38,762 nt of DNA. It comes from Nemertoderma westbladi (lineage: Eukaryota; Xenacoelomorpha; Nemertodermatida; Nemertodermatidae). The DNA is taken from contig JAUCBJ010001634.1 in assembly GCA_032718475.1 (NCBI GenBank), positions 1 to 38,762 of the forward strand. The letters are read 5' to 3'. Below the pieces are notes generated by a model that was given only the letters and a program-made list of their open reading frames with translations, ran no database searches and was not told where the DNA came from. Each line of letters starts with the position of its first letter. Position 1 is the first letter of the stretch. A program made the translations under genes and the position numbers. Below, piece by piece: positions 12,301 through 21,290 of this stretch.

Positions 12301-15300
12301 CATAACATATATAGACCAACTTGAAAGGGATACTGAACTTGGGAGAAACGAAATTGCGACAACTATGGAGAATCGGGAAGCCTGGAAGGATCTCATTTCC
12401 ACTGTCCGAGCTCACTCGACCTATTAGTATTTGGAGAATCGGGAAGCCCGGAAGGATCTCATTTCCACTGTCCGAGCACGCTCGACCTAGTATTAATAGT
12501 TCCCCAAAAGAGGAATGAATTTTGATTGCGTTCAAAGTCCACGCCTTTCTTTTTTCTAGCTGTATTTGCTGGGTGTAAAAGGTAATGGGGGTACGGTATT
12601 TAATAGGTCAAAGTAACATTCCCTACGAATGTATTAAAGGATCGACGACATTATAATAATATTTTGCATTTAATTTAGTTATTCAACCAGCCAACCAGTC
12701 ATTCAACATGCATTCAGTGGTTGGTCAGGACATGATCATGTGTAATTACTGCAACTTTAACTTATATCTCCAGCTGGTATATGCTACATTTACTCCCTAA
12801 CTTAGTGTCAGTATCTTTAGCAGCTCTAAACACGCGGTCCAATTAAGCACTAGTTTGTGGTAATCATTTTAAATAAACAATAAGCATTTGCTAACCTTTT
12901 GCTCATTGCGAAATAGACAAACGGATTGTAAGCTGACGAAGCGAGAAATAACCAATTGGATATTCGAGTGAATGCGTAGAAAGCACTGCTTCCATCTTCT
13001 ATATTGCTGTATAGCGAAGCTATGTTAGCAATATTTCGTGGTAGCAAAGATAAGCTGGCCAGAAACGCTGATAGCATTAACATTTTTGCCAACTAAAAAG
13101 TATATAAAATATAGGTTTATAGTTAGTTATCTGGACTCCACATTATTGTTTCTACGCAGAAATATATATAGAACCTAATAGCTCAGCATCCAATGTATTC
13201 CTTTCAGTATCAAATAGCTGGTAGTCCACATATTACTTACCTTGCGTCGTCCAATAGCCTGCTTGCTAGTCCACATATCACTTACTTTGCGTCGTCCAAT
13301 AGCCTGCTTGCTAGTCCACATATCACTTACTTTGGGTCGTCCAATAGCCTGCTTGCTAGTCCACATATCACTTACTTTGGGTCGTCCAATAGCCTGCTTG
13401 GTAGTCCACATATCACTTACTTTGGGTCGTCCAATAGCCAGCTTGGTAGTCCACATATTACTTACTTTGGGTAGTCCAATAGCCTGCTTGATAGTCTACA
13501 TATCACTTACCTTGCGTCGTCCAATAGCCTGCTTGGTAGTCCACATATCACTTACTTTGGGTCGTCCAATAGCCTGCTTCGTAGTCCACATATCACTTAC
13601 TTTGGGTCGTCCAATAGCCAGCTTGGTAGTCCACATATTACTTACTTTGGGTCGTCCAATAGCCTGCTTCGTAGTCCACATATCACTTACTTTGGGTCGT
13701 CCAATAGCCAGCTTGGTAGTCCACATATCACTTACTTTGGGTCGTCCAATAGCCTGCTTGCTAGTCCACATATCACTTACTTTGGGTCGTCCAATAGCCA
13801 GCTTGGTAGTCCACATATCACTTACTTTGGGTCGTCCAATAGCCTGCTTGGTAGTCCACATATCACTTACTTTGGGTAGTCCAATAGCCTGCTTGATAGT
13901 CTACATATCACTTACCTTGCGTCGTCCAATAGCCTGCTTGGTAGTCCACATATCACTTACTTTGGGTCGTCCAATAGCCTGCTTGGTAGTCCACATATCA
14001 CTTACTTTGGGTAGTCCAATAGCCTGCTTGATAGTCTACATATCACTTACCTTGCGTCGTCCAATAGCCTGCTTGGTAGTCCACATATCACTTACTTTGG
14101 GTCGTCCAATAGCCTGCTTCGTAGTCCACATATCACTTACTTTGGGTCGTCCAATAGCCAGCTTGGTAGTCCACATATTACTTACTTTGGGTAGTCCAAT
14201 AGCCTGCTTGATAGTCTACATATCACTTACCTTGCGTCGTTCAATAGCCTGCTTGGTAGTCCACATATCACTTACTTTGGGTCGTCCAATAGCCTGCTTC
14301 GTAGTCCACATATCACTTACTTTGGGTCGTCCAATAGCCTGCTTGGTAGTCCACTTATCACTTACTTTGGGTCGTCCAATAGCCTGCTTGCTAGTCCACA
14401 TATCACTTACTTTGGGTCGTCCAATAGCCTGCTTGATAGTCCACATATCACTTACTTTGGGTCGGCCAATAGCCAGCTTGGTAGTCCACATATTACTTAC
14501 TTTGGGTAGTACAATGGCCTGCTTGATAGTCTACATATCACTTACCTTGCGTCGTCCAATAGCCTGCTTGGTAGTCCACATATCACTTAGTTTGGGTCGT
14601 CCAATAGCCTGCTTGCTAGTCCACATATCACTTACTTTGGGTCGTCCAATAGCCTGCTTGCTAGTCCACATATCACTTACTTTGGGTCGTCCAATAGCCT
14701 GCTTGCTAGTCCACATATCACTTACTTTGGGTCGTCCAATAGCCTGCTTGCTAGTCCACATATCACTTACTTTGGGTCGTCCAATAGCCTGCTTCGTAGT
14801 CCACATATCACTTACTTTGGGTCGTCCAATAGCCAGCTTGGTAGTCCACATATTACTTACCTTGCGTCGTCCAATAGCCTGCTTGGTAGTCCACATATCA
14901 CTTAGTTTGGGTCGTCCAATAGCCTGCTTGGTAGTCCACATATCACTTACTTTGCGTCGGCCAATAGCCTGCTTGGAAGTCTACATATCACTTACTTTGC
15001 GTCGTCCAATAGCCTGCTTGGTAGTCCACATATCACTTACTTTGGGTCGTCCAATAGCCTGCTTGCTAGTCCTCATATCACTTACTTTGCGTCGTCCAAT
15101 AGCCTGCTTGGTAGTCCACATATTACTTACTTTGGATCGTCCAATAGCCTCCTTGCTAGTCCACATATCACTTACCTTGCGTCGTCCAATTTGGTAGTCA
15201 CATATCACTTACTTTGGGTAGTCCAATAGCCTGCTTGCTAGTCCACATATCACTTACTTTGGGTCGTCCAATAGCCTGCTTGCTAGTCCACATATCACTT

Positions 15301-18300
15301 ACTTTGCGTCGTCCAATAGCCTGCTTGGTAGTCCACATATCACTTACTTTGGGTCGTCCAATAGCCTGCTTGCTAGTCCACATATCACTTACTTTGGGTC
15401 GTCCAATAGCCTGCTTGCTAGTCCACATATCACTTACTTTGCGCCGTCCAATAGCCTGCTTGGTAGTCCACATATCACTTACTTTGGATCGTCCAATAGC
15501 CTCCTTGCTAGTCCACATATCACTTACCTTGCGTCGTCCAATTTTTTAGTCACATATCACTTACTTTGGGTAGTCCAATAGCCTGCTTGCTAGTCCACAT
15601 ATCACTTACTTTGGGTCGTCCAATAGCCTGCTTGCTAATCCACATATCACTTACTTTGGGTCGTCCAATAGCCTGCTTGCTAGTCCACATATCACTTACT
15701 TTGCGTCGTCCAATAGCCTGCTTGGTAGTCCACATATCACTTACTTTGGGTCGTCCAATAGCCAGCTTGGTAGTCCACATATTACTTACTTTGGGTAGTC
15801 CAATAGCCTGCTTGATAGTCTACATATCACTTACCTTGCGTCGTCCAATAGCCTGCTTGGTAGTCCACATATCACTTACTTTGGGTCGTCCAATAGCCTG
15901 CTTCGTAGTCCACATATCACTTACTTTGGGTCGTCCAATAGCCAGCTTGGTAGTCCACATATTACTTACTTTGGGTCGTCCAATAGCCTGCTTCGTAGTC
16001 CACATATCACTTACTTTGGGTCGTCCAATAGCCTGCTTGTTAGTCCACATATCACTTACTTTACGTCGTCCAATAGCCTGCTTGGTAGTCCACATATTAC
16101 TTACTTTGGGTCGTCCAATAGCCTGCTTGCTAGTCCACATATCACTTACTTTGGGTCGTCCAATAGCCTGCTTGCTAGTCCACATATCACTTACTTTGGG
16201 TCGTCCAATAGCCTGCTTGCTAGTCCACATATCACTTACTTTGGGTCGTCCAATAGCCTGCTTGCTAGTCCACATATCACTTACTTTGGGTCGTCCAATA
16301 GCCTGCTTCGTAGTCCACATATCACTTACTTTGGGTCGTCCAATAGCCAGCTTGGTAGTCCACATATTACTTACCTTGCGTCGTCCAATAGCCTGCTTGG
16401 TAGTCCACATATCACTTAGTTTGGGTCGTCCAATAGCCTGCTTGGTAGTCCACATATCACTTACTTTGCGTCGTCCAATAGCCTGCTTGGAAGTCTACAT
16501 ATCACTTACTTTGCGTCGTCCAATAGCCTGCTTGGTAGTCCACATATCACTTACTTTGGGTCGTCCAATAGCCTGCTTGCTAGTCCTCATATCACTTACT
16601 TTGCGTCGTCCAATAGCCTGCTTGGTAGTCCACATATTACTTACTTTGGATCGTCCAATAGCCTCCTTGCTAGTCCACATATCACTTACCTTGCGTCGTC
16701 CAATTTGGTAGTCACATATCACTTACTTTGGGTAGTCCAATAGCCTGCTTGCTAGTCCACATATCACTTACTTTGGGTCGTCCAATAGCCTGCTTGCTAG
16801 TCCACATATCACTTACTTTGCGTCGTCCAATAGCCTGCTTGGTAGTCCACATATCACTTACTTTGGGTCGTCCAATAGCCTGCTTGCTAGTCCACATATC
16901 ACTTACTTTGGGTCGTCCAATAGCCTCCTTGCTAGTCCACATATCACTTACCTTGCGTCGTCCAATTTGGTAGTCACATATCACTTACTTTGGGTAGTCC
17001 AATAGCCTGCTTGCTAGTCCACATATCACTTACTTTGGGTCGTCCAATAGCCTGCTTCGTAGTCCACATATCACTTACTTTGGGTCGTCCAATAGCCTGC
17101 TTGCTAGTCCACATATAACTTACTTTGCGCCGTCCAATAGCCTGCTTGGTAGTCCACATATCACTTACTTTGGATCGTCCAATAGCCTCCTTGCTAGTCC
17201 ACATATCACTTACCTTGCGTCGTCCAATTTGGTAGTCACATATCACTTACTTTGGGTAGTCCAATAGCCTGCTTGCTAGTCCACATATCACTTACTTTGG
17301 GTCGTCCAATAGCCTGCTTGCTAATCCACATATCACTTACTTTGGGTCGTCCAATAGCCTGCTTGCTAGTCCTCATATCACTTACTTTGCGTCGTCCAAT
17401 AGCCTGCTTGGTAGTCCACATATTACTTACTTTGGATCGTCCAATAGCCTCCTTGCTAGTCCACATATCACTTACCTTGCGTCGTCCAATTTGGTAGTCA
17501 CATATCACTTACTTTGGGTAGTCCAATAGCCTGCTTGCTAGTCCACATATCACTTACTTTGGGTCGTCCAATAGCCTGCTTGCTAGTCCACATATCACTT
17601 ACTTTGCGTCGTCCAATAGCCTGCTTGGTAGTCCACATATCACTTACTTTGGGTCGTCCAATAGCCTGCTTGCTAGTCCACATATCACTTACTTTGGGTC
17701 GTCCAATAGCCTCCTTGCTAGTCCACATATCACTTACCTTGCGTCGTCCAATTTGGTAGTCACATATCACTTACTTTGGGTAGTCCAATAGCCTGCTTGC
17801 TAGTCCACATATCACTTACTTTGGGTCGTCCAATAGCCTGCTTCGTAGTCCACATATCACTTACTTTGGGTCGTCCAATAGCCTGCTTGCTAGTCCACAT
17901 ATAACTTACTTTGCGCCGTCCAATAGCCTGCTTGGTAGTCCACATATCACTTACCTTGCGTCGTCCAATTTGGTAGTCACATATCACTTACTTTGGGTAG
18001 TCCAATAGCCTGCTTGCTAGTCCACATATCACTTACTTTGGGTCGTCCAATAGCCTGCTTGCTAATCCACATATCACTTACTTTGGGTCGTCCAATAGCC
18101 TGCTTGCTAGTCCACATATCACTTACTTTGGGTCGTCCAATAGCCTGCTTGCTAGTCCACATATCACTTACTTTGGGTCGTCCAATAGCCTGCTTGCTAA
18201 TCCACATATCACTTACTTTGGGTCGTCCAATAGCCTGCTTGCTAGTCCACATATAACTTACTTTGCGCCGTCCAATAGCCTGCTTGGTAGTCCACATATT

Positions 18301-19507
18301 ACTTACTTTGGATCGTCCAATAGCCTCCTTGCTAGTCCACATATCACTTACCTTGCGTCGTCCAATTTGGTAGTCACATATCACTTACTTTGGGTAGTCC
18401 AATAGCCTGCTTGCTAGTCCACATATCACTTACTTTGGGTCGTCCAATAGCCTGCTTGCTAATCCACATATCACTTACTTTGGGTCGTCCAATAGCCTGC
18501 TTGCTAGTCCACATATCACTTACTTTGCGTCGTCCAATAGCCTGCTTGGTAGTCCACATATCACTTACTTTGGGTCGTCTAATAGCCTGCTTGGTAGTCC
18601 ACATATTACTTACCTTACGTCGTCCAATAGCCTGCTTGGTAGTCCACATATCACTTACTTTGGGTCGTCCAATAGCCTGCTTGGTAGTCCACATATCACT
18701 TACTTTGGGTCGTCCAATAGCCTGCTTGGTAGTCCACATATTACTTACCTTACGTCGTCCAATAGCCTGCTTGGTAGTCCACATATCACTTACTTTGGGT
18801 CGTCCAATAGCCTGCTTGGTAGTCCACACATCACTTACCTTGCGTCGTCCAATTTGGTAGTCACATATCACTTACTTTGGGTAGTCCAATAGCCTGCTTG
18901 CTAGTCCACATATCACTTACTTTGCGTCGTCCAATAGCCTGCTTGGTAGTCCACATATCACTTACTTTGGATCGTCCAATAGCCTCCTTGCTAGTCCACA
19001 TATCACTTACCTTGCGTCGTCCAATTTGGTAGTCACATATCACTTACTTTGGGTAGTCCAATAGCCTGCTTGCTAGTCCACATATCACTTACTTTGCGTC
19101 GTCCAATAGCCTGCTTGGTAGTCCACATATCACTTACTTTGAGTCGCCCAATAGCCTGTTTCGTAGTCCACATATTACTTACCTTGGGTCGTCCAATAGC
19201 CTGCTTGGTAGTCCACATATTACTTACCTTACGTCGTCCAATAGCCTGCTTGGTAGTCCACATATTACTTACCTTACGTCGTCCAATAGCCTGCTTGGTA
19301 GTCCACATATCACTTACTTTGGGTCGTCCAATAGCCTGCTTGCTAGTCCACATATTACTTACCTTACGTCGTCCAATAGCCTGCTCCGAACTCCAGGTAT
19401 GCTCCAACTCAGGTGGACGGCACAATGTATATGCTATTATGGTGTAACAGACGAATACGATTGTCAAAGGTATAAAACATGAGAATATAGCGAACAATGT
19501 GATTTCT
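9085..19507 (-). CDS. Rhodopsin-like (class A) GPCR, 3' half of gene, exons 19507-19363, 13092-12896, 9325-9085
   Basis: Three minus-strand exons join in frame to give TM5 through the C-terminus of a seven-transmembrane receptor. TM5 has the conserved Pro and Tyr (FIPLTIVFVCY). TM6 keeps its Pro (SLLPRNI) but lacks the common CWxP signature. TM7 ends in NPFVY, the NPxxY motif, followed across a splice junction by FRLGLKQFFCCC, a typical helix 8 with a palmitoylation-type Cys cluster. The helix-8 wording resembles neuropeptide receptors (tachykinin-receptor type), so a peptide ligand is a guess. Introns have GT and AG ends and matching phases. Exons for TM1-TM4 should lie upstream (above 19508) but were not identified. 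The first intron is almost entirely a 45-bp minisatellite built from this gene's own donor site. The second holds transposon debris. The product should be a plasma-membrane receptor coupling to G proteins through the third loop and helix 8. Confidence 0.85.
9371..9393. repeat. Poly(C) run, 23 bases (poly-G on the GPCR strand)
   Basis: A homopolymer of 23 C lies on the plus strand. On the transcribed (minus) strand it is a G run ending about 45 bases upstream of the 3' splice site of the GPCR terminal exon, so it is in the pre-mRNA close to the branch-point region. Confidence 0.9.
9394..9626. other. Intronic spacer without features
   Basis: Unique-looking sequence inside the second GPCR intron. 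An 84-codon plus-strand frame begins at 9500 and runs into the foldback arm; it resembles nothing and is probably chance. Confidence 0.4.
9627..11080. mobile_element. Foldback-type element with long inverted arms around a 37-bp tandem array
   Basis: The left arm (about 9627-9849) and right arm (about 10893-11080) are inverted copies of each other over roughly 190 bases. Matching blocks include TTTCACCATGTGGATATATT, GGATTGTTTACCGTATGGCC, ATTTCACCCATCACGGGCGT, the ACAACAATAAAATAAATAAA block and TCGAATTAGAGACCAACAA. The left arm has about 24 extra bases near 9795. Between them sits a 37-bp tandem array. It has no coding capacity, so it is a non-autonomous inverted-repeat element; superfamily and target duplication are unclear. 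It lies in the GPCR's last intron. Confidence 0.8.
9850..10892. repeat. 37-bp minisatellite, about 28 copies
   Basis: Units share CCTCTGTACAATATAAATTA and AAATAAAACAAACACAA. The chief variable position is GTACAAT/GCACAAT, and one copy has ACTTCTG. The unit is not a multiple of three and only short frames occur. At the left border the sequence reads GTGCAGAGG, the reverse complement of the unit's CCTCTGCAC, as expected if the array grew from the right inverted arm of the foldback element. Confidence 0.95.
11081..11324. other. Intronic spacer between foldback element and LINE nest
   Basis: No open frame or repeat copy is recognised. It may include diverged upstream sequence of the LINE that becomes recognisable at about 11325. 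Confidence 0.35.
11325..12430 (+). mobile_element. Non-LTR retrotransposon (endonuclease/RT type) 3' fragment, split by a CR1-like insertion
   Basis: The 5' piece (11325-11520) encodes the RT-thumb region LQQLAWAATKRAAKEVGLHI, NATKTEF, then, after a frameshift, VDDFQYLGS. The 3' piece (from 11875) continues exactly where it stopped: MDRESSRKDIEIKKAKAWVA, TIWKSDL, FFRATVESVFLYGGETWTLT, IDGCYTRLLRA. After a second frameshift near 12120 it reads RRLRFSGHCWRSKDEVIPDL, LLWQP, RGRP and NREAWKDLIS to a stop near 12425. The two parts were contiguous before the 11521-11874 segment landed between them. It is 5'-truncated, has at least two frameshifts, and is antisense to the host GPCR in its intron. 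It is related to, but clearly distinct from, the LINE at 32310-34790. Confidence 0.85.
11521..11874 (+). mobile_element. CR1/L2-like LINE 3' end inserted in another LINE
   Basis: The translation reads CLNGTAPNYLSQLVSVYQPA, then RDLRSA, PRYRLEHYGRRSFSVAAPMI, WNALPDSV, LESFKRCLKTHYF and a stop at 11775-11777. This is the well-known extreme C-terminus of CR1-group reverse transcriptases (ALPxSV, FKxxLKxHxF). The 3' UTR has a perfect 7-bp stem (GCGCCTA at 11818, TAGGCGC ending at 11854) and ends in an A/T-rich (ATT)-type tail, typical of these elements. ATG occurs at both junctions (11518-11520 and 11875-11877), perhaps a very short target duplication. Confidence 0.8.
12367..12491 (+). repeat. 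Two-copy tandem duplication of the LINE 3' coding end
   Basis: The segment GGAGAATCGGGAAGCCTGGA through CACTCGACCTATTAGTATT is repeated immediately with a few substitutions (GAAGCCCGGA, CACGCTCGACCTAGTATT). The copies are about 68 bases apart. The first contains the stop of the LINE frame. Confidence 0.85.
12492..12895. other. 5' part of the second GPCR intron (minus strand), no other feature
   Basis: This stretch lies between the LINE 3' end and the donor of the TM6-TM7 exon. The donor is AAAAG|GTTAGC at 12900-12890, which departs from consensus at +3 and +6. If it is skipped, the frame reads nine codons further to TAG at 12852-12850, giving a receptor that lacks helix 8's Cys cluster and the whole tail. 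Confidence 0.5.
12896..13092 (-). CDS. GPCR exon: TM6, third extracellular loop, TM7 with NPxxY
   Basis: The acceptor ATACTTTTTAG lies immediately before TTG at 13092, in phase 0. The exon encodes LAKMLMLSAFLASLSLLP, then RNIANIASLY (TM6 with its Pro), a short loop NIEDGSSAFYAF, and TM7 NWLFLASSAYNPFVYFAMSK. NPFVYF fits NPxxY(x)F. It is 197 nt long and ends with the first two bases of an Arg codon, which the 9325 exon completes. The usual Trp of TM6 CWxP is absent (SLLP), which is uncommon but seen in divergent receptors. Confidence 0.9.
13206..19362. repeat. 45-bp minisatellite filling the GPCR intron, about 137 copies, each with a 5' splice-site copy
   Basis: On the minus strand each unit contains AAGCAGGCTATTGGACGAC, a Lys codon AAA or AAG, then GTAAGTGATATG. 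Against the genuine exon end (…GAGCAGGCTATTGGACGACG, TAAG|GTAAGTAATATG at 19385-19351) the unit matches over about 23 consecutive bases and partly beyond. So the unit equals roughly the last 36 exon bases plus the first 9 intron bases. Common variants are CCCAAAGTAAGT, CGCAAAGTAAGT, CGCAAGGTAAGT and CGTAAGGTAAGT. A few units have AAACTAAGT, destroying the GT (near 14588, 14898 and 16408). A truncated 37-bp unit recurs and breaks the frame with TGA. Only about 113 bases of the intron's 3' end are not repeat. Long frames on either strand are by-products of the 15-codon unit. Confidence 0.97.
19361..19366 (-). promoter_or_regulatory. Authentic GPCR 5' splice site (AAG|GTAAGT)
   Basis: The exon ends CGACGTAAG at 19363 and the intron begins GTAAGT at 19362, a perfect match to the consensus complementary to U1 snRNA. 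The phase is 0, matching the phase-0 acceptor at 13093. It is chosen as the ancestral donor because the sequence upstream (CATACCTGGAGTTCG) is single-copy, while everything downstream is repeated. Confidence 0.8.
19363..19507 (-). CDS. GPCR exon: TM5 and start of third intracellular loop
   Basis: The acceptor TTATATTGTTTCAG ends at 19508. One base completes a split codon, then the exon reads EITLFAIFSCFIPLTIVF, VCYTIIAYTL (TM5 with conserved Pro and Tyr), CRPPELEHTWSSEQ and AIGRRK, where it meets the donor. The last 12 residues are the template for the 15-residue repeat (TKQAIGRRKVSDMWT and variants) encoded by the adjacent array. If this donor is skipped, the frame continues through about seven repeat units to TGA at 19035-19033. 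Confidence 0.88.
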
Positions 19508-21290
19508 CTGAAACAATATAAATAGAGTGCAATTTATAGTAAACTTACAAATTAATTACATACATTTAACTTCATAAAAAATAAAAATCAAATCTGGTTT
19601 CAAATCTAATGACCCCACTCCGAACTAATTTTATAGATTTATAATGTTAATAATTTTTAGAGAATATACATCCCAAGAGCAGATAATCGGTTTAATAATT
19701 AAAATGATTCAGTTTAAAATTAGTGCACTTAGTAATAAATATAAAGAAAATGAAATGCAACTACACAGTGTGTGCGATGTGTGTGCTGTTTGTGATTTAT
19801 AGTTTCGTATTATACTAGTGATGCTAAATTTAAAACCTTTTTATCATTTGTTTCTCCTTTCCATGCTGGCAATTTTCGACTTCACAAACTCACTGCCATT
19901 CAAATTTGCTAGGAAGAAGCATTCAGCTGGGATTTAATAAGCGTATGGCCTACTAAGATAAACTCGATCATCACCCTGCAGAAACAATGTGTCATATTTA
20001 CTGAATTGTTAGCTGCGGTAACATGACTCTCTCTTCTTGGAAATTCTTAACTCATTTTCTTGGAAATTAATGCTGCTGAGTTGTGTGTAGAGAGACCTTT
20101 AATCCAATTAAAATTAGTTCAGATAATTATATGAACTTTGGCTTTTATAAACTCGGGTTTCGGCTTCACCTTACAATATTATTATGTTCAGTTGGTGTTT
20201 TCCCTAATTGTCATCGGATATTGCCAGACAAACTAACTCCCTACAGCTCCCCTCAGTGCTGAATCACTTCCAGTTAATTAGAAATCGACGCAAGGCGAAT
20301 GGGAAGGCGCCTGGTTTAAATCTGGAAGAAATCTCACACCAGTTCCAATAAACAAGTCACCGGTACCATTACCACTTCCTTAATAATAATTTCATTTAGT
20401 GCTTCTCCAGCCTAAGTTGTGTCTTTCAGTAAATTGTTGTCTTCGATTTTCGCTGAAAGAAATTTATATTTTTGGGATCATCAAACGGTCGCAAGACATT
20501 GTAAATTATTTCGATATGTGAAATAAATTACTTTTTTACTTTTTTATTTTATGCCAAAATGTTTCTAGTTTGCACCGGATGATGCAATTACTTTCTGTCT
20601 TGCAGTGGAAGCGAAATACCGAACGCGCGCCCGGGGCAACGAACATAGCAGAGGTCTCAAATCCCCCACACCATCATCCTTAAAAAGGTACACATTTACA
20701 TAAATTAAGTTGAGATTCATCGGTAAATGAATACAATTTACACCGGGCTGTCGCACGCTAATAGCTACGTTGTTGGAAGACAGATCGGAACAGAAAATTT
20801 GTAAAAGCATAAAAAACTGCACAATAGATGAAGAACCGGTACCGTTACTGATTCAAACAATTAGACAATTTATTAATGATAGGATAAGTGGAAGTGGGGT
20901 TACTTAAGTGCCCCCTTCGTAGAGAAGTTGTGTAACGAGTAAGCCAAAATGATAATAAAAATGGTTAATTAATGCTGGTGAACACGAATTTTTATAATAT
21001 AATATAATTTAATTTCATATCCATACATATGGAGTAATTGAAGCGGTCTATAAATAAAATAAATGAATTATTATAATTACTAATTATGAGTATCACGATA
21101 AAAACTATTTAAAAATAGGGCATAGTGAAGGACCGAGTTGCATTGTGTGATTTTGGTGAAGGATTAATAGTGTTCCTTGGTTGTTGCCAGGCAGTCACAG
21201 ACCCAACAGACACATGATTCCGTGGGTCTCCAGCATTTCTGCCGATCACACAGTTTATGATTATGATGATAGCCGTTACATATTATTTGG
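19508..21290. other. Upstream GPCR intron or intergenic DNA, no exon identified
   Basis: A+T-rich sequence. I searched the minus strand for exons of TM1-TM4 and found none with a hydrophobic reading frame between plausible splice sites. An 85-codon minus-strand frame (20565-20822) has no membrane segment and is not recognised. A short GC-rich block (about 20618-20636) stands out in composition. Confidence 0.4.

Noticed and set aside
13242-15197. A 651-codon plus-strand open frame, and similar 381- to 81-codon frames to 19447
   Set aside because: It is a repeat of 15 residues read from the 45-bp array on the strand opposite the GPCR, open only because the unit has no stop in that frame. It has no unique sequence, no promoter and no family.
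19860-19990. A further GPCR exon after TTGTTTCTGCAG (minus strand) up to GGCA|GTGAGT
   Set aside because: All three frames of the interval contain stops and the translation has no membrane segment.
20565-20822. An 85-codon minus-strand frame as a gene
   Set aside because: No motif, membrane segment or splice context; composition is compatible with chance.
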